Notes under the pieces: model-generated
Told to the model about the DNA's origin: nothing
The model's database searches: none
Seen by the model: only the letters and a program-made list of their open reading frames with translations
Made by a program: the position numbers and the translations under genes
Assembly (NCBI GenBank): GCA_947496235.1
Contig: CANMCE010000003.1
Coordinates: 422,942-486,941, forward strand
DNA: 64,000 nt
Reading direction: 5' to 3'
From: an uncultured Glaciecola sp.
GTDB taxonomy: Bacteria; Pseudomonadota; Gammaproteobacteria; Enterobacterales; Alteromonadaceae
Shown here: piece after piece, positions 56,396-64,000 of the stretch
How positions within the stretch are numbered: position 1 is the stretch's first letter
How the letters are laid out: every line of letters begins with the position of its first letter

Positions 56396-57048
56396 GAATC
56401 TTCAGATTCCAATCTGGCTATACGCGCTTCTAACCTGGCGACATCGCTTTGTAAATCTTTCACCTGATCTGCAAAATGGGTAAGCATAATAGGTCTTACC
56501 GCAATTGGTTTTTCTTCAAGGGCAATATCAGAAAGAGTCGCCATATTACGTTCATGACGTCGTTTTATGTCCTTATAGAATTTTTGCGACGATGATACTA
56601 ACCATTGAGATGGTACATCGCCTATATATCGCGCAAGTACCTCAGGGATGTCGATATCTAATTCAGAAAAGAGTTTGCTTACTGCTTGCAATATACTCAG
56701 CTCACCATAAAAGTCTAACTTGCCCTGTTTTATCAGTTTGGTTAAATGGCTGGTCTTTTGTAATTCAGGCAATGCGTTTAGTGCAATACTCACATAACAG
56801 CTGTTCGCATCCAGTTCATGCAAATCCTTTTCATCAATGGGCTCAGCGGCGGTTACATCTACCCTGTCGGCTGAAAAATGAATGCAAAAGGTATTCAGTA
56901 AACTGGGAAACTGAGTAAAATCTTGAATATGTATGCTACAGTTTTTACCTGCTAAACTCGTAAGCAGGACCGAGCCATTATTCGACAAGGATATAGCACT
57001 ATTTATCGCAGTTTCTAAGCTGGCAGTAATTGCCTGATGCATTGGCAT
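56392..57048 (-). CDS. ubiJ: Ubiquinone biosynthesis accessory factor UbiJ (SCP2 domain)
   Basis: 218 residues. An SCP2-like lipid-binding domain occupies the N-terminal two thirds (GNVLL-like [44 protein letters not shown]). A coiled coil ends the protein ([24 protein letters not shown]). UbiJ scaffolds the soluble Ubi complex and binds the lipid tail. It sits 1 bp after ubiE and overlaps ubiB. Confidence 0.94.
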   Translation of the reverse strand: MPMHQAITASLETAINSAISLSNNGSVLLTSLAGKNCSIHIQDFTQFPSLLNTFCIHFSADRVDVTAAEPIDEKDLHELDANSCYVSIALNALPELQKTSHLTKLIKQGKLDFYGELSILQAVSKLFSELDIDIPEVLARYIGDVPSQWLVSSSQKFYKDIKRRHERNMATLSDIALEEKPIAVRPIMLTHFADQVKDLQSDVARLEARIARLESEDS

Positions 57049-57049
57049 A

Positions 57050-57832
57050 TTAAAATTTAAATCCTCTATGCAGTGCCACTATTCCGCCAGTTAAATTGGT
57101 ATATTGGGTTTGCTCAAACCCGACTTCATTCATCATACCTTTTAAGGTCTCTTGATCTGGGTGCATACGAATTGACTCGGCGAGATATTGATAGCTCTCA
57201 CTGTCATTAGCTACTACCTTACCCATTTTGGGTAGTACATGAAAAGAATAGAGGTCATAGATTTTTGAAAGTGATTCAGATGTTGGTTTAGAAAATTCTA
57301 AAATTAGCAGCCTACCGCCAGGTTTTAACACTCTAAACATACTGGCAAGCGCCTTTGATTTATCAGTAACATTACGCAGACCAAAAGCTATAGTGATTAA
57401 ATCAAAGTAATTATCGGGGAAGGGTAAGGATTCGGCGTTTGCTTGCACATAATCTATGTTGCCTACTATGCCTTTATTGATTAGCTTGTCTTTGCCAACT
57501 TTTAACATTGAATGATTGATGTCGGCCAAGACCACCTGCCCTGTCTCGCCAACTATTCGACTGAATTTAGCAGCTAAATCGCCAGTACCACCGGCAAGAT
57601 CAAGTACTCGTTGGCCAGATTTAACACCACTAGAATCTATGGTAAATCTTTTCCATATACGGTGAATACCGAACGACATTAGGTCGTTCATCACATCATA
57701 CTTTGCCGCGACTGAATCAAAAACACCTGCAACTAATTGCTCTTTTTTTCCCTTTTCAACTTGCTGGTAGCCAAAGTCAATTAACTCATCTTTGGTGTCT
57801 GGGTTTGTATTTGTTGCAGTGTCGTTGGACAT
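57050..57832 (-). CDS. ubiE: Ubiquinone/menaquinone C-methyltransferase UbiE
   Basis: 260 residues. Class I SAM methyltransferase: [26 protein letters not shown] (family signature), [17 protein letters not shown] (SAM loop), [31 protein letters not shown], and [11 protein letters not shown]. It methylates C-2 of the benzoquinol ring in ubiquinone synthesis. It is first in the ubiE-ubiJ-ubiB operon; the promoter must be in the 143-bp gap to the gene at 57976. Confidence 0.97.
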   Translation of the reverse strand: MSNDTATNTNPDTKDELIDFGYQQVEKGKKEQLVAGVFDSVAAKYDVMNDLMSFGIHRIWKRFTIDSSGVKSGQRVLDLAGGTGDLAAKFSRIVGETGQVVLADINHSMLKVGKDKLINKGIVGNIDYVQANAESLPFPDNYFDLITIAFGLRNVTDKSKALASMFRVLKPGGRLLILEFSKPTSESLSKIYDLYSFHVLPKMGKVVANDSESYQYLAESIRMHPDQETLKGMMNEVGFEQTQYTNLTGGIVALHRGFKF

Positions 57833-57975
57833 AGGATTAACTCATTGATTTCACGTATTCTTATTCTGTCATAAGTTTACAATAGTTTTATCCAATGAGC
57901 TATTGATCCTAGGACTAAATCATAGCAATTACCTATGCTTCTAGTCGAACATATAAAGGCTTTGACTACTTAAGT

Positions 57976-58683
57976 TTATGGCGCAGAAGTTGACATACCA
58001 ACAAAATTATCACCTACACTGAAACTAAGTATTTGGCTTAACTGGGTGTATGATAAACCTGTGTCTTGGTGCCAATGATTAAACACCGACTGAATAGTCT
58101 GTAGACTTCGTTTGGACCTCAAAGAGCCGGAAATAAGATCATGATGACGAAAATAAGCCTCTACGTCTTGAGACAATAAAAAGGTGTCGATGCCCAAGGC
58201 TCGTAACGCATAAGGGCCGGTGTTACCGCCTAGTCGAGCTCCATGCTCTCGTAAATAATCCCAAAGACCAATTAAGTCCTGTTTATCCCAGTTCACAATA
58301 AATTGAGCAAAAGAACCAGATTCTCTACTCGTGTCTTGAATCATCAAGGCATTATCATGAATTGTCCTAACCTTATTCAAGTTCCGAATAATCTTGGGAT
58401 CTGTGGCCTTTTTTTCCAACATTTCATCTGGCATCAACAATATCTTTTGGATATCAAAGCCAAAAAACACCTCTTCAAAATCTGGCCATTTTTGTCTAAC
58501 GACTCGCCAGACAAAACCCGATTGAAAAACTTTCTTGGTGAATTCAGCCAAGAATCTATCGTCACTGATGGCTAAAATTTGCTTGTTAGTTAAAGGCGTG
58601 GCGCAAAGAGAATCCAGCATTTTCTGGCTTCCCTTTCGTTTTACTGCACGCGCTTTTATCTGGGCAAAAGGTTCAATTCGCAC
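57976..58683 (-). CDS. DNA-3-methyladenine glycosylase I family protein without the zinc snap
   Basis: 235 residues of the Tag family (PF03352) with conserved AEFTKKVFQSGFVWRVVRQKWPDFEEVFFGFD, RNLNKVRTIHDNALMI, GSFAQFIVNWD and LGGNTGPYALRALGIDTFLLSQDVEAYF. The zinc-binding Cys and His residues seen near the N- and C-terminus of E. coli Tag are not present here, so this is the subgroup that lacks the zinc snap. The base-specific activity is unproven for this subgroup. It follows prlC by 14 bp on the same strand. Confidence 0.85.
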   Translation of the reverse strand: MRIEPFAQIKARAVKRKGSQKMLDSLCATPLTNKQILAISDDRFLAEFTKKVFQSGFVWRVVRQKWPDFEEVFFGFDIQKILLMPDEMLEKKATDPKIIRNLNKVRTIHDNALMIQDTSRESGSFAQFIVNWDKQDLIGLWDYLREHGARLGGNTGPYALRALGIDTFLLSQDVEAYFRHHDLISGSLRSKRSLQTIQSVFNHWHQDTGLSYTQLSQILSFSVGDNFVGMSTSAP

Positions 58684-58697
58684 TGAGAATTCTCCAT

Positions 58698-60755
58698 TTA
58701 TGCCGCTTGTTGTTCGCCAATACCTGAATGACGCAACAAAGCATCAATTTGAGGTTCCCTACCTCTAAAGGCCTTAAAAAGATCCATAGGTTCTTGTGAG
58801 CCACCTTTTTCCAAAATGTGATGCAGAAAGTCAGCGCCAGTTTGCGGATTAAAAATCCCTTCTTCCTCAAATCGCGCAAAAGCGTCTGAAGACAATACTT
58901 CAGCCCACTTATAACTGTAATAGCCTGCCGCATATCCACCCGCGAAGATATGACCAAAACTATTTTGAAAGCGATTAAAATGCGGTGGAATAATCACGGC
59001 AACTTGCTCTCTCACTTGATTAAGGAAAGCTTGCACGTCAATATTTTTGGCTTTTTGCATGTGCAGTTTGAAATCGAACAAGGAGAATTCTAACTGTCTC
59101 AACATTTGCATCGCAGATTGAAAGTTTTTAGCCGCTAAGACTTTGTCGAGCAAGGTTTGGGGTAAAGGTTCACCTGTTTCATAATGCCCTGAAATGAAAG
59201 ACAGCGCTTCAGGTTGCCAGCACCAGTTTTCTAAAAATTGACTTGGTAACTCCACTGCATCCCAAGCTACGCCACTAATGCCAGAAACACCACCTGCGGT
59301 AACCTGAGTTAACATATGATGAATCCCATGCCCAAACTCATGGAACAGGGTAATTACTTCGTCATGAGTGAATAACGCAGGTTTGCCATCAACTGGTCCA
59401 TTGAAATTACATGTAAGGTAAGCAACAGGTACTTGAATATCATTGTTGATAGTTAAACGTTTGCCTTGGCATTCGTCCATCCAAGCCCCACCGCGTTTTT
59501 TCTCTCTGGCATATAGATCTAGATAAAATGCGCCTCGCAGTTCACCTTGGTGATGTATTTCAAAGAATCTAAGGTCTTGGTGGTATTTGTCGAACGCTTC
59601 AACCTCTATCACTTGAACCTTGTATAAACGAGAAACAACTTCAAAAAGCCCATTAATAACTTTGTGTTCAGGAAAATAAGGGCGCAATTGCTCATCAGAA
59701 ACCGAATATTTTTTCTGTTTGAGCTTTTCACTGTAATAGGCGTAATCCCAAGCTTCTAAGTTCTCAATTTCAAACTCTTGCTTTACGAAAGCCTTAAGCT
59801 CTGCTATTTCTTGCTCTGCCTGAGGTTTTGATTTAGCAGCAAGGTCTTCTAAAAAGCCAATCACCTGTTCAGGTGACTCTGCCATTTTAGTAGCTAAGGA
59901 ATACTGGGCATAATTATCAAAACCCAACAAGGTTGCAAGGGATTCTCTTAGTTCTAAGGTGCGTTTGATAATGTGAGTATTATCATATTTGCCATCTTCT
60001 GTATCCAACTCAGAGGCTTTGGTCACATAAGCGCGATACATTTTCTCTCTTAATTCTCGGTTATCTGCATACATCATTATGGGCAAATAACTCGGAATAT
60101 CTAAGGTAAATAGAAATCCTTCTTTATCCTTTGCTTTCGCTGCTTGCTTTGCAGCAGCCTTAGCTGATTCGGGTAAGCCAGCTAATTCATCTTCATCTTG
60201 GGTGTGGTAGGTATAATGCAAAGTTGCATCCATAACATTGTTGGAAAATGTGGATGCTAAGTCTGACAGTTCAGAGCGAATTTTGGCGTAGGTTTTCTTT
60301 TTATCTTCCGGCAAAGCGACACCCGATAATTCAAAATCCCGCACTGCGTTATCTACTACTTTTTTCTGCGCTTCATCGAGTTGAGCATAGGCGTCACTGC
60401 CTTGTAATGCCTTGTACAAATCACATAGTCCTTGGTGCTGACCAAGGTAAGTTGAATATTCACTGAGCAACGGCAAACAGGCATCGTGCGCTTTTCGTAA
60501 AGCATCCGAGGACACAACTGAATTCATATGACTGACAGGAGACCATAATTTTCCAAGTTCATCATCAGCCTCTTCCAGTGCAAGCACGACATTTTCGTAG
60601 GAAATCTCAGCCTTTTGCACTGATGATTCCACAGTTTCCATGCATTTTTTAATGCTAGCTTTAATTTCATCGACAATCGTTTGCGGATTAATTTTGGAAA
60701 ATTGTGGAAGAGAGTTTTCATCTAGAGAAGTAGTAGTTTTAGTTTGCAATTGCAT
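58698..60755 (-). CDS. prlC: Oligopeptidase A (M3 zinc metallopeptidase)
   Basis: 685 residues from the ATG at 60755 (MQLQTKTTTSLDENSLPQF); an open frame up to 60821 lacks conservation. The thimet-family zinc site is in VITLFHEFGHGIHHMLTQV with the distal Glu in WDAVELPSQFLENWCW. The C-terminal region AGGYAAGYYSYKWAEVLSSDAFARFEEEGIF is typical of OpdA/PrlC. It breaks down short peptides, including cleaved signal peptides, in the cytoplasm. The Tag-type gene follows, and gor is divergent upstream. Confidence 0.95.
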   Translation of the reverse strand: MQLQTKTTTSLDENSLPQFSKINPQTIVDEIKASIKKCMETVESSVQKAEISYENVVLALEEADDELGKLWSPVSHMNSVVSSDALRKAHDACLPLLSEYSTYLGQHQGLCDLYKALQGSDAYAQLDEAQKKVVDNAVRDFELSGVALPEDKKKTYAKIRSELSDLASTFSNNVMDATLHYTYHTQDEDELAGLPESAKAAAKQAAKAKDKEGFLFTLDIPSYLPIMMYADNRELREKMYRAYVTKASELDTEDGKYDNTHIIKRTLELRESLATLLGFDNYAQYSLATKMAESPEQVIGFLEDLAAKSKPQAEQEIAELKAFVKQEFEIENLEAWDYAYYSEKLKQKKYSVSDEQLRPYFPEHKVINGLFEVVSRLYKVQVIEVEAFDKYHQDLRFFEIHHQGELRGAFYLDLYAREKKRGGAWMDECQGKRLTINNDIQVPVAYLTCNFNGPVDGKPALFTHDEVITLFHEFGHGIHHMLTQVTAGGVSGISGVAWDAVELPSQFLENWCWQPEALSFISGHYETGEPLPQTLLDKVLAAKNFQSAMQMLRQLEFSLFDFKLHMQKAKNIDVQAFLNQVREQVAVIIPPHFNRFQNSFGHIFAGGYAAGYYSYKWAEVLSSDAFARFEEEGIFNPQTGADFLHHILEKGGSQEPMDLFKAFRGREPQIDALLRHSGIGEQQAA

Positions 60756-60961
60756 GAAAGATCCTGACTTTTTAATTCTAAATTTACGACAGTCTCGACG
60801 CAGAGGATCGGCTTCTGTCACATATTTATAAAAACATTAAGTGATAATAATGCTATATTTTGGGGATTGTGATAGAAAAACAAGTCTTATTAGAAAGAAA
60901 TCCGTATTTTTCAGGTCACATTCAACGAGTACGAAAAAATCGAGGATAGAAAAGATAAATT

Positions 60962-62326
60962 ATGACAACTTCTAAACAGCATTTTGACTATATCTGTATT
61001 GGTGGTGGATCAGGCGGCATTGCTTCAGCCAATCGTGCTGCAAAACACGGCAAAAAAGTAGCTATTGTTGAAGGCAATGCTATAGGCGGGACCTGCGTAA
61101 ACGTCGGTTGCGTGCCTAAGAAAGCCATGTGGTACGGTGCTCAAGTAGCTGAAGCCATTCATAAATACGGTCCAGACTATGGTTTTGATGTCACAGTGAA
61201 TAATTTTAGTTGGCAGAAATTAATCGAACAACGAAATGCCTATATCCATCGTATTCACCAATCTTACGATAGAGTATTGGGTAACAATGCGGTTACTTTA
61301 ATTAATGGTTACGCTACCTTTGTAAACAACAATACTATCGAAGTTGACGGCACTGAATATACCGCAGACCACATCACAGTGGCTGTTGGCGGGCGTCCTA
61401 TCAAACCTTCAATTCCCGGGGCTGAATTAGGCATAGATTCTGACGGTTTTTTTGATTTAAAAGAGCAGCCTAAACGTGTGGCTGTTGTTGGCGCCGGCTA
61501 TATTGCGGTAGAGCTTGCTGGGGTAATGCACTCTTTGGGATCAGATACCCACTTACTGATTCGCCATGAAAAGCCATTACGTTCTTTTGAGCCAATGTTG
61601 TCTGACACTCTTTTGGAAATTATGCAGCAAGAAGGGCCAGAAATACATCCATTTACCCAAGTCGAAGCGCTTGAAGAACAAGATGACGGTAGCATTTTAG
61701 TTAAAATGAATGGCGATCGTACTTTGGAAGTGGATGCTGTCGTTTGGGCTATCGGCCGAATTCCATCAACCGACAGGTTAGCTCTGGAAAATACGGACAT
61801 CGAAACCGATGAGCGTGGCTATATTAAAGTGGACGAATACCAAAATACCACAGCTAAAAACGTTTATGCAGTTGGTGACAACATAGGTAAAGTGGAACTC
61901 ACGCCCGTTGCCGTTAAAGCTGGACGCTTGCTATCAGAGCGTCTGTTTAACAATCAAACCCAGGCGAAAATGGATTACAGTTTAATTCCAACTGTGGTCT
62001 TTAGTCATCCTCCTATTGGCACAATCGGCATTTCTGAAGATGAAGCTAGAGAGACTTATGGTCCTGAAAATGTAAAAGTCTATAACTCCAGTTTCGCCGC
62101 TATGTATACAGCTGTTACCCGTCATCGCCAATTAACCAGAATGAAGCTAGTGACTGTAGGCGAAGACGAAAAAGTTGTAGGTCTGCACGGCATAGGATTT
62201 GCCATGGATGAAATACTTCAGGGGTTTGGTGTTGCTATGAAAATGGGCGCAACCAAAGCTGATTTTGATGCCTGTGTAGCTATTCATCCAACTTCAGCGG
62301 AAGAATTTGTTACTATGACAGGTTAG
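60962..62326 (+). CDS. gor: Glutathione-disulfide reductase
   Basis: 454 residues. FAD-binding [21 protein letters not shown], redox-active [16 protein letters not shown](P) site [21 protein letters not shown] followed by [14 protein letters not shown] with the Arg residues of NADPH-dependent enzymes, VYAVGDN for FAD, and dimer interface [40 protein letters not shown] with the catalytic His. It reduces GSSG to GSH. It is the last conserved chromosomal gene before the integrase at 62613. Confidence 0.97.
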   Translation: MTTSKQHFDYICIGGGSGGIASANRAAKHGKKVAIVEGNAIGGTCVNVGCVPKKAMWYGAQVAEAIHKYGPDYGFDVTVNNFSWQKLIEQRNAYIHRIHQSYDRVLGNNAVTLINGYATFVNNNTIEVDGTEYTADHITVAVGGRPIKPSIPGAELGIDSDGFFDLKEQPKRVAVVGAGYIAVELAGVMHSLGSDTHLLIRHEKPLRSFEPMLSDTLLEIMQQEGPEIHPFTQVEALEEQDDGSILVKMNGDRTLEVDAVVWAIGRIPSTDRLALENTDIETDERGYIKVDEYQNTTAKNVYAVGDNIGKVELTPVAVKAGRLLSERLFNNQTQAKMDYSLIPTVVFSHPPIGTIGISEDEARETYGPENVKVYNSSFAAMYTAVTRHRQLTRMKLVTVGEDEKVVGLHGIGFAMDEILQGFGVAMKMGATKADFDACVAIHPTSAEEFVTMTG

Positions 62327-62375
62327 TGTAGGAAACCCACCTACACACCTTTCTAACTCTGGAAAATGCTTAATT

Positions 62376-62397
62376 AGGTCAGATTTTTATCTGGCCT
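62376..62397 (+). terminator. gor terminator
   Basis: AGGTCAGAT / ATCTGGCCT (two wobble pairs) with a 4-base loop, followed by TTTTTC, 50 bp after the gor stop. Confidence 0.75.
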
Positions 62398-62441
62398 TTT
62401 TCATGCTTGAGCACCTACCCCTGAACCTCTTCATCATTCTG

Positions 62442-62459
62442 ACTTTCACATGTGAAAGT
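62442..62459. repeat. 18-bp perfect palindrome upstream of the integrase
   Basis: ACTTTCACATGTGAAAGT is its own reverse complement. It is followed by two further hairpins, CCTGT/ACAGG (62464-62477) and GTGCAG/CTGCAC (62477-62493). The cluster lies between gor and the tyrosine recombinase in an otherwise gene-free stretch (62327-62612), so it may be a regulator operator or part of an attachment site. Confidence 0.55.
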
Positions 62460-62612
62460 TGAGCCTGTAAACACAGGTGCAGACTAACTGCACATTGTAG
62501 CCTTGCTTGCAATCACTCAAGTTGCCCAAATCAGTACATACCAGCCCTTACTGCCTGAATAATCGACAACCGATAATAGTCACTATGCTATAGAAAAGAA
62601 TGGGTTAAACAT

Positions 62613-63884
62613 GTGGCTTATTTAGTTGATTCTGATGACGTAAGAATTGGTTGCGAGATAACAATTGATACAGACCCGATAGAATTTCACGGGGGGCGAG
62701 TCATAGGAAAACTGCCAACGCTGTATGACTCCTCGGGTAAATACGTCGAGCCAGTCAACCAATGGTTTATTTACCTGATTGGAGTAAAGCGGCATGAAAA
62801 TATTAGCTCATACTCTCGCGCACTACTAAGTTACTGGCGTTTTCTAGAAGAAAATCGACTGACATGGAATGTGTTCCCTGTCATTAAATCATTAAAGCCA
62901 ACATACCGATTTAGAAATCAGCATCTATTAAAGAAAGCGAAGGAAGGAGATCTGGCCTTTTCAACAGCCAATACTTACATACGGCATGTTGTGCAATTTT
63001 ATAAATGGGCAGCACATGAACAGTTAATTACTATAACCGACCAAAACAAGCCATTTGAAATAGAGATCGTAAACATAAAAAATGAAAGTATGTTAGCCCA
63101 TATGATGCCGAAATTCACTGTTCAGACAAGTGACTTACGTATTCGAGTTCCTAGAAGTTCTCAAAGCAACAGAATACGCTCAATGAATCCATTATCACAA
63201 AAAAAACTAGCGATATTAAAAAGAGAACTACCGAAAGCATCAACTGAAACGGGCTTAATAATATTACTTGGACTCTTATGTGGTTTGCGCAAAGAAGAGG
63301 CAAGCAGTCTAACTATCGAGGCTCTAAGTCAAGCTTATACATGTGGGGAAGCAGACACTCGATTCAATATACCAATTGGACCAGACAATGGTGTTCAAAC
63401 AAAGAACAACAAAAAAAGAACGATCGAAATATCTTCTTCTTTAATAAACATACTAAATGAGTACGCTATCAGCGACAGGAGAATGATTAGATTAAAAAAG
63501 CTTCATGACAAAACTGAAAGTGATTCAAATTCGATTCAAAAGTGGGAACCACTATTTATCAGTCAACAAGGTAATCCCATGTCACCAGAAAGTGTTGGGA
63601 GTAGGTTTTGTGAGCTGCGTATGGAAATAAAAAAAACAAACGCAGACTTTAATCATGAATTCCATGATCTTAGAAGAACATATGCCACTTATCGACTACA
63701 AAGCCTATTGGATATCGGCATTCCTGCGTCGCAAGCTCTTTCACTAATCATGTCTTGGATGGGACATGAAGACGAAAGAACAACATGGAAATATCTCAGC
63801 TATTTAAAACGCAACGAGGCATTAGTATACAAAATATCCATGCTTGACCAAATCATGCATGATTCTTTAAAGGGGTATGCATAA
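62613..63884 (+). CDS. Tyrosine recombinase (site-specific integrase)
   Basis: 423 residues, starting with GTG at 62613. The N-terminal part is a core-binding SAM-like domain (SYSRALLSYWRFLEENRLTW, STANTYIRHVVQFYKWAAHEQ). The catalytic domain shows Arg in LLCGLRKEEASSL, the H-x-x-R box in FHDLRRTYATYR, the later His/Trp-type position in MSWMGHEDERTTWKYLSYL and the Tyr in that last motif. Base composition is more AT-rich and codon use looks looser than in gor, as expected for acquired DNA. It probably integrates a genomic island that continues past base 64000; gor appears to be the last core gene. A tiny ORF overlaps its stop. Confidence 0.9.
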   Translation: MAYLVDSDDVRIGCEITIDTDPIEFHGGRVIGKLPTLYDSSGKYVEPVNQWFIYLIGVKRHENISSYSRALLSYWRFLEENRLTWNVFPVIKSLKPTYRFRNQHLLKKAKEGDLAFSTANTYIRHVVQFYKWAAHEQLITITDQNKPFEIEIVNIKNESMLAHMMPKFTVQTSDLRIRVPRSSQSNRIRSMNPLSQKKLAILKRELPKASTETGLIILLGLLCGLRKEEASSLTIEALSQAYTCGEADTRFNIPIGPDNGVQTKNNKKRTIEISSSLINILNEYAISDRRMIRLKKLHDKTESDSNSIQKWEPLFISQQGNPMSPESVGSRFCELRMEIKKTNADFNHEFHDLRRTYATYRLQSLLDIGIPASQALSLIMSWMGHEDERTTWKYLSYLKRNEALVYKISMLDQIMHDSLKGYA

Positions 63885-63931
63885 TGTCAAGAAACATTGT
63901 TAACACGGTGGCTTGGGAGAAAGCCTTGTAG
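63884..63931 (+). CDS. Very short ORF overlapping the integrase stop, perhaps a truncated second island gene
   Basis: 15 codons (MSRNIVNTVAWEKAL then TAG). The TAATG overlap with the integrase stop is the usual sign of translational coupling, so an authentic start of an operon partner is plausible. The early stop suggests decay or a disrupted gene. After it, to the window end, only small inverted repeats (e.g. TATGCT/AGCATA at 63967-63982) are seen. Confidence 0.3.
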   Translation: MSRNIVNTVAWEKAL

Positions 63932-64000
63932 TGGCATAGTTAGTTTGGCCACCTAACAAGAGATGGTATGCTGTTTAGCATATCAGGATTAGGTGACAAA

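Overview
The window looks like chromosomal DNA of a marine gammaproteobacterium of the Alteromonadales (Alteromonas/Paraglaciecola/Glaciecola-like). The evidence is AT-rich coding DNA, a large TonB-dependent receptor beside exported pectin-degrading enzymes, and gammaproteobacterial gene orders: parE-yqiA-yqiB-nudF next to tolC, trxA-rho divergent from rhlB-gppA, ubiE-ubiJ-ubiB, purE-purK and a yjeT-type gene before purA. I saw no rRNA, tRNA or CRISPR array.

Layout. 1-1.4 kb: two divergent small membrane-anchored proteins. 1.46-7.4 kb: a pectin/oligogalacturonide locus (TonB receptor, GH105, Tat-exported GH28) whose divergent promoters carry a 16-bp palindromic operator. 7.4-10.3 kb: small conserved genes, a TraB/GumN protein and a membrane-anchored unknown. 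10.304-11.622 kb: a compact Tn7-like element inserted exactly at the parE stop codon. 11.6-25 kb: housekeeping genes (parE, yqiA, yqiB, nudF, tolC, a voltage-gated-type cation channel, a PrsT-like TPR lipoprotein, deaD, cysG, an exported transglutaminase-like protein). 25.1-28.5 kb: an exported beta-propeller/amidohydrolase. 28.7-32.3 kb: a three-gene peptide exporter operon (HlyD-type adaptor, C39-peptidase ABC transporter, small LuxR-type HTH) with no visible substrate gene. 32.3-41 kb: VOC protein, class 3 aldehyde dehydrogenase, purA, yjeT-like gene, CnoX-like protein, Mpo1-like protein, PQQ-type sugar dehydrogenase, Dps, PCuAC, purK, purE. 41-46 kb: divergent exported M20 hydrolase and tricorn-like S41 protease. 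46-48.5 kb: AraC regulator, AhpD-like and YrhK-like genes, then an exported intradiol-dioxygenase-like lipoprotein. 48.7-49.9 kb: a cysteine-rich secreted protein behind a promoter whose spacer holds a run of nine G. 50-62.3 kb: rho, trxA, rhlB, gppA, ubiB, ubiJ, ubiE, a Tag-type glycosylase, prlC, gor. 62.4 kb to the end: a tyrosine recombinase that appears to open a genomic island running past the window.

The strongest unusual signal is the 1,319-bp element at 10304-11622. It has terminal arrays of three CATAAATTGACAA-type sites in inverted orientation, spread at one end and packed at the other. It has TGT/CCA termini and a perfect 5-bp duplication (ATCAA). Removing it rebuilds an apparent parE-downstream gene operon with a 4-bp gap. 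It carries no transposase, so it looks like a non-autonomous Tn7-like (possibly CAST-related) mini-element mobilised in trans. Second-tier signals are the paired pectin-locus operators, the likely phase-variable promoter at 49877-49906 and the orphan C39 exporter.
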